Shown here in pieces: positions 1 to 12,480 of a stretch of DNA of 64,000 nucleotides (position 1 is the first letter of the stretch; every line of letters starts with the position of its first letter). This DNA is from Acanthornis magna (Eukaryota; Chordata; Aves; Passeriformes; Acanthizidae), in assembly GCA_036785705.1 (NCBI GenBank), contig JAWUZG010000337.1, positions 62,001 through 126,000 on the forward strand, in the 5' to 3' direction. A model generated the notes under the pieces. It was not told where the DNA came from. It did no database searches and worked only from the letters and a program-made list of their open reading frames with translations. Position numbers and translations under genes: made by a program.

Positions 1-573
1 TAAGGGACAGCAACCAATGCGGCAAGGGGATGTTCTGTGCTCTCCCTACAAGGAAGAGAACAAAAGCAAGACACTGGTTCGAAGGTCTTTGAGAGCTTTC
101 TAATCCTCAAAGGAATTACAGGATTCAACCATTAAAAAAAACCCCAAAAACCAGAAAACAGCTAAGTCCGAGGGAAGGGGTATGAGCTGATGTGCCATGC
201 CTTCTGTTTGAATTTGCCACAGCTGCTTTCCAGTACATATGGAAGAACTGGGTAAACACATGAATAGTTTCTTCAGTAATTTACTTAAATAAAATAGATA
301 ATTAGTTTAAATGCTAAAAGAGGAAAGAAAACACTGGGCCACTTCTATCCTCCTATAGTCCCATATTCCCAAAATTGTGAGGATACAAATGCCGCCAGTG
401 TAGCTGCCAAGACACAACTGAGGGGTAATGGTATCTTCTGAACTTCAGGAGCAAAAGGCAAGAGCAAACACAGGCAATACAATCTCAAAATCTCCTACTG
501 ACAGGAGGCAAAAAGCCACATTTCCTACAGGGTCCTTCCTTGTTTATGTCTAGGAGGTTGTCTGAGACTAAAG

Positions 574-597
574 ACTACTACCTACTACCTACTACCT
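574..597. repeat. CTACCTA-type simple repeat
   Basis: The sequence shows overlapping copies of a 7-base unit close to CTACTAC, about three copies. This is a short microsatellite-like tract with no sign of function. Confidence 0.7.
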
Positions 598-647
598 TCC
601 CTGTCACTTTTAAAATGTTATATGTCTTTCTTTTCTTCCCCTCATGT

Positions 648-669
648 ATTTTTTTCTTTTTTTTTTTCC
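648..669. repeat. T-rich homopolymer tract
   Basis: A run of T interrupted by single C bases. On the minus strand it would read as an A-rich tract, but no retrotransposon body is visible next to it. Confidence 0.6.
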
Positions 670-1070
670 AATAAATTACATATGGTGGTAATAGAAAACA
701 CAAGCTACACAATGTGAATTCCCAAATCCTTGGAATTAATTAGTACTTCACTGAAACGCCATTTAAGAAAAATGGACTTTTATTACTACGACTAATCAGA
801 GCAATGCTGTTTACAGTAAGGGTATGTTGTGGATGCCTCTAAACTGCTTTTGCAATATAGAAGAAAAATTGGCAGCAAATGACATATATTGGCTTGCATT
901 CATGCTGTTCCAGGTTGGTTATATTTACATTGCTCTGTAGAAAGCAGGCCCTGGTGGATATGTGGAAAATATGTCAATATATCTGTGTTCAGTAGCCAGG
1001 GCTTCCTCTAAAAGGGAACAAGTTGTTTTTGTGCCAAGAGGAGGCAAGAAGATAACTGACACTGGGCAAT

Positions 1071-1119
1071 CACAGAGCTGGGGCCGTCACAGAGCTGGGG
1101 CCGTCACAGAGCTGGGGCC
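1071..1119. repeat. 17-bp tandem repeat, about 2.9 copies
   Basis: The unit CACAGAGCTGGGGCCGT is present twice without change (1071-1087 and 1088-1104) and a third time lacking its last two bases (1105-1119). The identity of the copies suggests recent expansion or strong homogenisation. It is more GC-rich than its surroundings and carries a CpG in each full unit. It falls inside an 81-codon open frame with no other coding signal, so I treat it as a small minisatellite. It may be length-polymorphic. Confidence 0.9.
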
Positions 1120-2240
1120 ACAGTGCAAAACAGAGAGCGAGACAAACAAGAGCACAAACATATCCATGAAATGTATGTCACACACTCACACATGTAAATC
1201 ACTTTAGAAGATTTTGGAAGGACATCAATAACTTCAAAAATAATTAGTAACCGAATCACTGTGTGGGCGTTTACCGCTGCAGCACACAGTATCGAGGGTC
1301 ATGGTAAGGGACTTAGAGTGATATGGAGCTTTTCCATCTGCTTTCCTTTTGCTTACTTTCTACAACAGAAATATTTGATGCAGACTGAGTTTTGCTGTCC
1401 TTTCTCCATGTGCCCCTGCAGTTCTGTGGGTCTTATATCCAGAGGTAGAAAAGAAAACCAACAGAAATCATTGAGCCAATGATACACAGCAGGAATATGA
1501 ACAGCATCACATTAGGTAAAACGATTACTTCTTTTTTGGTTGGTTTTAAATCAGCAGCATTTCACTGTGCCTCTTTTTACTTAATATTTTTCCATAAGAA
1601 GTTTTATTTGTTGTGATTTAAATGCTTTAATTCTTCACAATATTTAAGGTATTTTATACAACACAAACATCTCTCTGAAACATTCCTGCTCTTTGTTTAA
1701 GTTCAGAGAATTTAAGAATCAGTCGAGCAGTTGACAAGACTGCTCTCACCAAGTAAACCAGCAACAATCCTGTTCTCACAGGACCACTATTTAAACTGAT
1801 GTTTATTTTGGCACTGGTAGTTATGGTATGTCTCTGTTAACATAACTGTGATCAATAAATGGACAACAAAGTTCTTTCGCAGGAGCCATCCATCTGTTAC
1901 TTGCTGTTAAGGTATTGATTTGTATTCTGCATGTGCAGCCACATTACCACACAATATACATAATACAAGGATGCAATTACTGAAACTAGGAGCTAAACCT
2001 TCATTTGTCTCATAGGTGGGGCAAATAAAAATAATGGACTCGTGACATTCATACACAAGCAACATTATTATTTCCAGTTCTCCATTTTGATGCCAAGGAA
2101 AATACATCCACACAAAACACACCTCGCAGTATCTTGAGAACAATAAAAGGTTTCAAAAGTTATGGTATTGTAATAACTCCCCTTTCAGAAAGCTGATTAG
2201 AGAATCTTAATAGCAAGTCCAGAATTTCAACAACAACAAA
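1120..2240. other. Non-coding stretch, nothing recognised
   Basis: AT-rich sequence with no exon-like open frame, RNA gene or transposon that I can identify. Confidence 0.55.
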
Positions 2241-2249
2241 TCCTCTGCC

Positions 2250-2345
2250 TCATTTAATGAGATCACTTAATGAAGAGCGCTCAATTACTGTTTTATGAAG
2301 ACATCGTCACGTCCCTTTAATTGCTCTTTCCTATTCTAATTAACC
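2250..2345. promoter_or_regulatory. Candidate regulatory element: cluster of TAAT cores
   Basis: Six homeodomain-type cores are packed into about 90 bp: TAAT at 2255-2258, 2268-2271 and 2318-2321, ATTA at 2284-2287, and a full TAATTA at 2337-2342 (both orientations). TAAT is the core bound by many homeodomain proteins. The window is AT-rich, so such cores are common by chance. The call rests on density and on the mixed, non-repetitive texture of the sequence. Without cross-species conservation this is only a candidate. Confidence 0.2.
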
Positions 2346-2536
2346 TCTTGAATGCCTATCTAACTTTCTTTCTGGCATGCCCATGACTGTGCCTTTTAAG
2401 TGTCATCCAGCTGCTGACAGCAGTAGCAGGACGTACAGCATACACCCTCCACATGGTGTGAGATCCCTGTGACAAACACACTTCAGATGGCACAGTGTGG
2501 GCACCTGCACAGGCCAGCCCTGGCTCTGCCGAGCTA

Positions 2537-2552
2537 CCACACACACACACAC
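2537..2552. repeat. (CA)n microsatellite
   Basis: About eight CA units in a row. This is an ordinary short dinucleotide microsatellite. Confidence 0.9.
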
Positions 2553-3895
2553 TGCTTGGTGAACACCTGTGTGCTTTGCTCTCTGCTCTCAGCAGACTTT
2601 TGTAATTGAACTATTAAATGGAAAGAGTAACAATTCATCACATTAATTAACATATTTTCAAAATCAGTTAGTAACAGGAAGATTCACCAAAGATTGTGCA
2701 CTTTTCTCTTTCCCACAGTGAACTGAAAGTCCTTTCCATTTGACTGAATGCTGATAAATTCTGCAGCCTTTTGCCACTACCAAAGATGACCCTTATCCCA
2801 AGCTGCCTTTCAGGGATTTTAGCTAATATGTGTGAGGAAGTACTGCAAATCATTCCATACTGGGGAGACAGGATGTATTTTTTTTAAAAAGGCAAAAATA
2901 TTATGATAGTTAGGATACAAATAGAAATGCTGAGGTAGAAGTCAGCAAATCTGGATAACTTACAGAATAACAAGTATAAAGCATTTGTTAATATTTGTTT
3001 TCTTCGTTGCAAGATAAACTACGACAAGTTTAAACTACTACTCTACAACACTGTCTTTCTCTGCACTATAACACAGAAATATTGCAGCAGACATGAAAAT
3101 GATATGCAGTATATATGCAGTATATCTGTTCCTTTAGTCCCCACTTGAGGCAGGGCAAAGAATGCACCGACATGAGAAAATAATTTAGTAAAGGGAACTT
3201 GCTTCATAACAGAGAGAGACTAAAACATTTGCACTATAATGAGCAAATTGCCCTAAGCAATCCTGGATTAAGCTACATAAAATCAAGGAGAAGAATAAAG
3301 ACAGAAAATTAGGAAATCTCTGCATAGGCAGAGGAGCGAAGTAGTCAGGAGGATATAAACAGTCTTGCTGCATATTTAGCTCTTCACATGCCTTCTCTGT
3401 TTCTTGTCAAGTGCTCCCATAGCAGGAAGATCTCTGTACTCATAAACACACCACTGACCATAGCTTATCTTCTCGGCAATCAGACTGCCTTGAACTCAGA
3501 GTTAAATTTCTCTAGAAGAAAGTTTACAGGCCACTACATCTCCCTCACATTATCTACCATTTGCAGACAGCTATTTTTTGTAAGAGTATATTATCAGTAA
3601 GTTACAAAACCAAAGAAAGTAAAAGGGATGACTGAAAGACACAGTAATTTCCTGAAATCTCATTAAAAAACTCGATGTGTTTTAAAGAGAAGCTACAAAA
3701 CAGGGTGAAGTCTTAGCTGTAAGTCAACCAGGAACAAGGATCAGGCTTCAATGTCATGTGTCAGTCAATCGTGGGAAGATCAGCTTTCTCAAATATTGCT
3801 TTTGGCCCACCAGAATTTAACTGCATTTAGAGTATCAACTGCCATAAGTAATCAATAAACCAGTTTCCTGAAACAGCAGTTGGACTGCTTATTTT
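2553..3895. other. Non-coding stretch, nothing recognised
   Basis: No repeat family, exon or RNA gene could be identified. Short open frames up to 70 codons occur on both strands and look random. Confidence 0.55.
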
Positions 3896-4225
3896 GTTGT
3901 TATGTTCTTGTTTACCCCAAAGATGGACATTTCTCATATGGGAAGCCTCACCAAGCACCTCCTCACTGAGCAAGTTTGTTTTCAAAATCAGCCTCTATCA
4001 AAGAATGTTCTTGCAGCTCTTATGCCTAAATGAAGATGTCAGCAGTGTCCATTGTCCACCCCCATTGCCTTCTTATCAATAAACCATTGCCAGACCACAC
4101 TTCTGACCGTCCGTAACTCTTCCAAGCACGGCTGTCAGTGGAAGTGGCCCTGGCTGCACTGACAAGAAACACACCCCGGACACAAACAGTGGGCTGGATC
4201 TAATGGTGGCTTTTTTATACTCCCA
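3896..4225. mobile_element. Candidate LTR fragment or promoter-like patch
   Basis: This patch is richer in GC and CpG than its surroundings. On the plus strand it has a polyadenylation signal AATAAA at 4078-4083, followed about 20-55 bp later by a CpG-containing stretch ending in GGCTGTCA, which resembles the R/U5 end of an avian retroviral LTR. A TG start near 3899 would make an LTR of about 240 bp. On the minus strand a perfect TATAAAA lies at 4213-4219, so the reverse orientation is also possible. I see no target-site duplication, primer-binding site or retroviral gene, so this could be a solo LTR, an unrelated repeat, or chance. The boundaries are uncertain. Confidence 0.25.
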
Positions 4226-5520
4226 GGTGTTTGGAGGGGAGGAGGGTCAGAGTCAGGCAAAAGCAGTGCCCAAGAGCAGTGCAGAGGCTACAGGGAACTG
4301 GGAGTACAACAAAAGGATAAATGCAACAGTACAAAGATAGTACCTGCTTGAACATGGGTGCATCTCTCAGACCTTAACATTTAAAGGCAGACTATTGCTG
4401 AAATAGTTGCTGCCCCTAAGACTGAGAGGAACTGCATATCAGAGAGCCCCAGAGCCCTCAGACATGTGATCAGTTTCTTCCAACTAAATTAAAATTCTCC
4501 AGGACACATAGCTCAGGATAAGTTGTGAAGAAACCTACTCCCTCTCCTCACAACTTTTATTTTTGAGGCCATGCTGAGTGCTATAGACAAATATAATTGA
4601 TTTAAAACAGCAGAAACACCTTCCTAGTCTCTACGCTAGACTTTGCAGAAACAGCTTTTACTTTTATTCCCTTAAAATAGAAGCTAACAACATATGGGCA
4701 TTTTGTAATATAGGGAATAATGCAACAGACTTAAAAATGGACTGACTGCATAGAACCCACACAAATTACAGCTGCTATCAGAAAGCAAGTACGCTGTGTA
4801 GGCATAGAAAATTTTTCATCTCATAATATCTTTATCATAATGAATATAATATTCCTTTGTTTCTGCTATAAAATGGTCTCATTAAAATCCAGACCAACTA
4901 TTTATGAGAACAAGTCCATCTTTCCCATGACTCCTGGCATTTCAGTTCCTGATTTGCTGCTTTAAATATCTTTGTTTTAAAGTTTTATTAATTTCAGAGA
5001 ATCACTGTCTATCTTACCAAATCACTGACTTCTGTGACATATATTTACACCTGAACGATGAATCAAGACTTCTCCTCTTCAAGAAGAGAGGGCTTAGCTA
5101 TATCATTGGTTTATTGTAACAGGTTATTATTCTAATGCTTTTAATGCTCTGAGAGTCTTAATAATAGATGCAATTCCCAGCAGAGCTTTGCTTTTTTCTT
5201 CTACCGTCATTTAAGAATCCTATATAGAAACATAATTTATTTTTCTCACACAGAAATAAACAGGCTGATCCTGATACATGGAAAAATCATGTATAATTAT
5301 TGCTGTGATTAAGGAGTCAATATGTCATGGCTACCTTTTAAGAAATGTATTGTCTCTTCAGTGAAATAAAAACCATGATCATTCTAAACACCCTAAAGAA
5401 ACTGCGGGGGGAGGAGTTGAGCCTGTTTTGAAAGTGCAGAAGTCATCTATATACTGACACATACATTAATGAATGCAAACCCAAATATTTTCAGACTTCA
5501 GAGAAATCTTCTTCATTTCT
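4226..5520. other. Non-coding stretch, nothing recognised
   Basis: AT-rich sequence without any recognisable coding, RNA or transposon signal. Confidence 0.55.
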
Positions 5521-5605
5521 TTCATGCAAAGTTAAGATAGAAAAAGATGATCTTTTTCATGCAAAGTTAGGACAGAAAAATCTGAATCTTGTGCAAAGTT
5601 TGATA
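5521..5605. repeat. Imperfect tandem repeat, 35-bp period
   Basis: Two copies begin with TTCATGCAAAGTTA (5521 and 5556), followed by a similar purine-rich segment. A third, more diverged partial copy with GTGCAAAGTTTGAT starts near 5591. The copies differ by substitutions, so this is an older local duplication. Confidence 0.8.
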
Positions 5606-8600
5606 TTGAATGTGTTTAACTTCACATAAATGCAGCACTTGGTTTTAAGTGTGCAGTTTCACAGCTCAGCGAGATTTCTTTGCTCTTAGTGACAGCGGAA
5701 AACAATGGATGTCACACTATACCAAAACTTTCAGGTTTAAGACAATGCTCTGCCATCTTCCAAACTACATTAGAACAATCCACAGAGACATTTGAAGAAG
5801 GAAATATGGAAAACCAGAATGAAACCAGGCAAATAGCACACAGAACCAAAAATCATGCCAAAGCATTCAAATAATGAACTTCTAGTATCTCCTCTGTATT
5901 GGAGAGGTAGACTGGATTGAATGTTCATCCCTATATTATATTTCACAATCATGAACTTGGGTAGGGGCCATGCAAAAAATTTAAAAAGTTTCAGTAAAAC
6001 TTTATAAAATGCCTTTTAAGACTTTCTATAAACTCTCCCAGGACAAACCCAGATGCCTTTCACCTGCTGCCCCAGTGTAAAAAACTCAGTGGAAGGCATG
6101 CAAACCTCACCAGAAAGTCTGGGCACTTGGTCACAGTGTTATTCTAAGATAGAAGGAAATTTGAAAGCTACTTGTCTCCACTTTTTCCTCCAATCCTAAA
6201 ATGTCAGCAGGATTTATGAAGGAAACATTACTTAATAAAGGAAGACTTGCTTCTTTTCAAACTTTTATGGAAATGACATTGCAAAACATATTTAGCATCC
6301 AACCATGAACAATGAGTTCAACGTCAAATAACCATAGTGCGTGGCACAATTTACACTTACAAAGCCTTCAAGTTCTTCCAGAACAGCAGCAGTGCAGGGA
6401 AGATTCTCATCTGTAATTTCAGAAATTAATCCAATGCATCAAGCCTACACCACTCACTCCCTTGAAAGATGCTCTTAACAAACTGAATTGCTTGCTTTTA
6501 TTGTGACCTGACAGAAATTGAAGCATTTTGTTTAGATTTCCCCAAAATAAATCCAAATATTTCAGCAAAAGCAGGTGGGTTCCCACGTGATAACTTGATT
6601 TTAATGGAATTTCCTTTTCCTTTGTAGATATACTGGGAGAAGGCTGCAAATAAAATACAAATTTCACAATCACTGGAAGTGTAAAAGCTGACTGGATAAT
6701 TCACTCAGTTATTAAGAAACAATATTGATGAATGGGAACCCAAGTCTAAAAATTAACAATGCATGTAAGAAAACAACAAAAATGCTGCTCTTTTCAGTAA
6801 TGCAAATATGAAGTAATGAATGCATACAACTAAAAGGAACAGAAACGGCTCCCTCAGCAAGACGCGTTGCATATGAGAGGGAGGGCTCAGGTTAAGCTTG
6901 GTTCCAGAATTCTGATCTCTCTTGGGCTTACATAAGGGACAAAAGTAAGATATCAACAAGCAACGCCATTTCTCCTAACTCAGCCACAATAAACAGAGAA
7001 AGGGGGTGGCAGCCCTGACTGTGATCTTGCCAAGTCATATCCAAAGGACTCTAGGAGAAGTTGAGTGTTTGCCTGATCGTCCCAATAATTTAAAATTAAA
7101 AAAAATAAATAAATTGTAAAGCTCATATGCTAGCACCTTGGGCATCTTCTGGCATATCTTCTTTCTCACTCATGTTTTGTCTGAAGTAAATTCTATTTAA
7201 TCTTGTCATAAAAATAACAGGAATTTAAAGCACAATGTTTATTTGCAAGTACTTTTGGTAGCACTAAATTCCAGAGGCTTTTCTCTGGGACATGGCTTTT
7301 CCTCGAGGCACCTGTTGGCAGAGGGGGAAGCAAATGTCAAGCATACCTGCAGGCACTTCATGCAGGATCCTGGCAGGCATTCTGCTACCAATCCAGCCGA
7401 CTACAGTAGCTCCCATGACTGGGTACACCTTCCTCTGAAATACTTGCTTGCAATTTTGTTCCCCTGCCAACTTGTTAAAAAAACATCCAAAGCTAATCAA
7501 ATGTTTTTGTTTGGTTTTGGCTGCTTCCTTATCAAAACTTTACAAAACTTTAATCTCAGCCTCATGAGCCCTGCAGCTGTAAATTAATTGAATAAAATTT
7601 ACAAACATTATGCATTGATAAAGCACTTCCAAGACTTTTCCCTATTCAGTTGACTTAGCTGCTTGGCATGACAGTTTTGCTTGACATGAGTTCAGAGCCT
7701 CTGGAAACCTTCCTAATCCCACTCTCCAGGCCTTGTGCCTATTCATGGAACCATGTCAACCCAACTCCAGAAAATTAATAAATCTTAAATGGTTTTAAGC
7801 CCTCAGAATCATCCCTTGGTACACATTCCACCTTTACATTGCAAGCATCTTGTTGCACAGAATAACTCTTATTTGAAAGACCTAAGAAGAAACCAGTCTA
7901 GTCCCCAAAGTTATTAACATTTAATAAAATATCTCACTTAAGATTATTGTGGGTTGAAGCATAATTGCATTTGCTACCATCATTCTGAAGTCATCTGTTT
8001 ATCTTTCAGTGCAATATTTCGATATCAGTGTTCAAACTAAATATTTTCAATGGAATCACTGGATGATTCCTTTTATACTAAAGAACAAAAAATCTCTTCT
8101 GTCCATATAGCAATCCATAAAGACCCTCATCCTCCCCATTTCAGCTAATATTTTTGATTAGACCACAAAGCACAACTATTCTGACACATTATACTGGTAC
8201 CAAAATAAGATGATTTCTTACATTCTCTGCAGGAGTAGAAGTAAAAACTATACATATTTTATGAAATATTGGGCTGCATGGTAAAGGAGTTTTCTTAAAT
8301 GTTTATCTGTTTAGTATTTTTAAACCAACTTTTAAATAATAATCTGTTGGAACTACAATAGTCTTTATGCTTAAAATAAAAATGAAAGTCCAAGCAACAT
8401 CTCTGAGTCATACTTATTGGAGCTCACAGGCAAAGCACATGGAAGCAAATATCCAGGCTGTAAAGAAGTTTTTACATAAAGACATGAAATAAAATGGAGG
8501 TCTATATTGACCTATAATACATATGTAAATAGCTCAGTGAAGTTTTGATAGGGATTAATTAATCCAAATAACTTTATATCATCCCAAGATTCCTTTAATT

Positions 8601-11600
8601 TCTATTTGTGTGGGCATTTAACTAAAAAAACCATGATGCTAAAATGATTACAAAACCCACAAGTAGTACTCTTTTAAGAGTCAAAAAGTTTGTGAAAAGT
8701 ATTGGGTACTTAAGGAAGGGAGGACCAGCTGTTGCGAATACTGATATATCAGAAGAAAGTTTCAAAAAACTTCATGCATGCAACAAAAGAGTGTGATTCA
8801 AAACAAAGTCCATAACATAAAATACTGGAATCTGTTCAGTCATGTAAGAGATGGAGAGAATACAAAATGTTGTTCATGTTTTGGCAGACTGATCATTTTA
8901 ACAGAATCAGATCATCATTTGCATCAGACCCCTAAATCTACAGATGTGATGATGTCATGAAACTCCAAGAAAAATGTGTAAATATATTTCAGAAGTCAGA
9001 TCAGAGCTATTGAATGACACAAAGAAACATGGAAGAACAATGTTTTTTAGCTCATCTTACACATAATTCAGTCAAGCGCTACAACTGGCTAATATTTCAT
9101 GGGCAATATTTAAGCAATAAAAACCAAAGTAAATTGGGGACCAAAAGAAAAAGCATTTTCAAAGGCATAGAATACTTTCAGTGCCCTTTCCCCACATCAG
9201 GAAAACAGAATCTGGGCACATTACTACCATTTTTCCCTTGAAAAGCTCCCACATGAATCAGCTGTGCCCTTAAGACCAAGTATTTGAAATGCCTTAGACT
9301 AATTTTAGGAAGGAAAAAAATTCTAATATACTGTTACAATAACGCCCTTGGAGAGAATGACCACATGGGACACACAGTGTCACTGAACAAGGGACACCAG
9401 TGCCAGGGAAGAATATTGCACCAGTGTTACTCAGCTGATCCCTGGAAAAATAAAGGAAGCCTCACCAAATAAGGAGAAGAAGAAAAAAAATTGAAAATGG
9501 GTGCATTTTCAAAACTCAGGACTATTTAAGTTGGTTTCATGTACAAACCCAAACTTTTTAGCTGTGCCTTCTAGTTAGAAAAATATTAACCATGTGCCTA
9601 GTATTTTATTTATACAGTTCTAATCTTTATCTATCATGACACAGTCAAGTAGCTAAATCCAACTTAACCAACACTTACTGCATTAAGGAAGCCAAAATAC
9701 AAGTTTCTTCCTCTTCATAGTAATTGGGGAAAATTTTAGGTAATGCCAGAAATTTTTGCCTTTAATATTATTTATTTAATGTTACTGAAATTTCTAGAAC
9801 TTTGAGGGTATGAAGGCATTTTATACAAAGACTATCTGTATTTGTAGGCGGGGCACTGATGGAGGTCAGGGTAGTCTAGGTAATGATAAATCCTAAAACC
9901 TTGATATGAATTATATCTGAAGCACAGTGAGGAACCACAAGCAGTAAGACAGGTTTTTAAAAGCTCATTATTTTGAGCCTATGTTTTCCTTTGAACCAAT
10001 CCTTCAAAAAGGGTTCTGCTCTATTGCGTATCCCCTCAGAATCATTTGAAGAGCAATCCTTTTCATTTTCTCATCACCCAGGCATCCAATCCTAATTCCT
10101 CACACCAGCATTTCAAGTGGTGGCAGTCAAGAAGGTAGGCAAGTTTATAAAACACCTGAAGTGAAGAGCAGGAACTCTGTTGTCACTTCCATGTGAGTGC
10201 TGGGGAAAATACTGAGGCAGGCTATGTATTTAATATCTTTTATTTTCATCTCTTTACAAGTCAGATGACATACTCAAAATTCCGGCCAAATCAACCTCTT
10301 ATACCTAATATCACGGTCTGTATACCATGTTATATTAGCTAGTTGGCAGGTTCTGTTGCTCATTTATCAAGATGTTTAGGAATTAAGGGATGAATCTCTT
10401 TCTGTTTTCCTATTAGTGATACCGGTAAGCTCTGAATATGCTGGAAGAAAGGAGCTCCAAACCAGATAAATTATATGGTTGCTTCAGTACACATAAATAG
10501 CAAAAAGGACTGCAAGCCTAAGAATTCATAAAGCCTGTGAGAGATGCAGAAGACCTCTGTTAAGTACAGCTAACAGCTGATATATTAATGATTTAGTTTT
10601 TTTAATGAAGACTGGTTTTTAAATATAGTGATGGTCCTATATAATTAACATGAAACTCAGGGCAACACTAAAGCTCACAAAATAGATGGATATGTTAAAT
10701 AATCAGCAGATATCCCACTTCATCAGAATAAATTAACTTTGAAAGAAACGCGATTAAAAAATTAAATAGTAGAAATTATAAAGTACATGGTTTCGCCCAC
10801 TGTGAAAACTCTCAGACCATAATAATTGCATTTTTTCAATACATGTTCTTATCTAAGTCTTCTCAGATGTTTTATCATTACTGTTCATTATTTACAGCAT
10901 ATGACTGCCCCTTTGTAAAAGAGTAATGATTTGGAGGATTTTGCCATAGGTAACAAGCTTTTCTGGAAGAGAAGATACTCCTCATTTTCTCCTAGTTTCT
11001 CTTTATTCACAACATCTGCACAAACTGAAATAATATAAAGAGGATGCTGCAAAGAGTTGCCAAACAACACAAGGACAATTCCAATAGCAGCCCAGATGAA
11101 ATCACTTTGTCCAGGCAGGTGGTCAGAAACTACTGTTTCAGCTTGTGATATTTCATTCCAACTCAGCAAAGTGCCTTCCTGCACCATTTGCTCTACCTCC
11201 ACATGGCCCTGCCTCAAAGATATGTCCCAGTAGGAACACTAACTCGAAACACAGCAGGCATTTTCCTTTCTCCCTGTTCCAGTTTTGCTGCCTTGTTCTG
11301 AGGACAGAACATATAACATAGGGCTAAAATGGCACATTTTTAAAATATTTCAGAAGATAATGATGCAGTGGTAAAGCGGAGACCTTGCTCTTCAAGTAGA
11401 GTCTTAAATGTGATAAGCCAAATGAGTTAGAAATATAATCACCCTGTGCTGCTCTGGGGGGAGACTAAGAGCGGAGCTGGTGAGCCAGGAGCATGTGTAG
11501 ACACAGGGATTCAGCTAGAAAATGGGCAGTGATGGCTGTATAACTCATGGGTGAGTCTGAAAGCTTTTCAGATGATCAGAAAGTGAGCACTGCACTGATA

Positions 11601-12390
11601 AGAGTGCAAAATTTCATCTAATGATGGATAGGTTTTCTCTGAATTATTCGGAGGTGATGCACCAAAATTGCTATATGTAAGTGGATGCCCTTGGAGGCAT
11701 TTCCCACATGAAATAGAGACATAAAGCATTTAACTCACGTAAGTATGAAAGAAGAGGTAAAATTACACTAAAGCTGAAGACCAGATTATAAAATTTTTTT
11801 AAGAAGGAAAGAAATTAAATTAGAATGGCTTAGTTTTTTAGCTGCCTGAAGAGAAGAACAAATAAAAGAGAAAACAGATGAATATACTTAAAGCAGCACT
11901 ATAAGTGCTGAGTATCTCCAGTCATGCAAGTCAATCTGTGCTCCGACCTTCAGAGGGTGAGCACCAATTCCCCAGCTTCACCTCTGCACCATTAGAAATT
12001 GTGCTGCAGGTACCTAATTTGTGTTTAAGTCACCATCTTTTGGCCATCCAAGCATCACAAAGAGATCAGGCCTTCAAAGAGTAAAAAAATAACATTCACT
12101 CCAGCTTTTAAAATGACTTATCAGTGAAATAAAGACACAGACAGTTTCAAATAACTAAACCAGAAATGAGATCTGTCTTTGCAATGACTAGGGAGCAAGG
12201 GGACAGATTGCCTATATCCATCCCAAAGTGTCTTCATCCATTGCACAACAGACTATTTGTGAAGCTAATATCATCAACAGTGTCTTCTATTCAGTTAAAA
12301 ATCAAGTAAGAAAGGCAACACACTATTAGAAAACTGTAAATACTGCCCGAGGGTTTGCGTATGTAAGGATCAAGGTCTTTTGCAATTCTG
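5606..12390. other. Long non-coding stretch
   Basis: I see no host exon or transposon in this 6.8-kb stretch. The longest open frames are 114 codons (7243-7587, plus) and 109 codons (10888-11217, minus). The latter contains one hydrophobic run (IWAAIGIVLVLFG), but it has no recognised family and no clear splice context. A perfect 14-bp palindrome at 8552-8565 is described as a finding. Base composition is evenly AT-rich. Confidence 0.5.
8552..8565. repeat. Perfect 14-bp palindrome with paired GGATTA half-sites
   Basis: GGATTAATTAATCC equals its own reverse complement. It contains GGATTA on each strand, the core bound by OTX/PITX-type (K50) homeodomain proteins, and an internal TAATTA. Binding is an inference from the motif only. 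Confidence 0.6.
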
Positions 12391-12395
12391 CTGAC

Positions 12396-12480
12396 GGATT
12401 ATCACCCATTTAGTTATTGAGGTCTGTACAAATTATGGAGAGACATGCAAATGTAATTAGGAAGGCTAGTCTTTTAATGA
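12396..12480. promoter_or_regulatory. Candidate regulatory element: GGATTA, octamer and TAATTA cluster
   Basis: Within 85 bp there are GGATTA (12396-12401), ATTA (12432-12435), a perfect POU octamer ATGCAAAT (12445-12452), TAATTA (12454-12459) two bases further, and TAAT (12475-12478). Close POU-homeodomain pairing is typical of some developmental enhancers. Perfect octamers also occur singly elsewhere in the window (for example near 6783, 15895 and 26645), so the octamer alone carries little weight. Conservation would decide. Confidence 0.2.

Larger units (their letters stand above)
1..1070. other. Non-coding stretch, nothing recognised
   Basis: The sequence is AT-rich with stop codons in all frames and no recognisable exon, RNA gene or transposon. 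It holds a short CTACCTA-type simple repeat and a T-rich tract, listed separately. Consistent with intergenic or intronic DNA. Confidence 0.6.

Noticed and set aside
11360..11405. Possible tRNA-like A-box wording (GTGGTAAAGCGGAGACC)
   Set aside because: No matching B box, acceptor stem or anticodon arm could be found around it.
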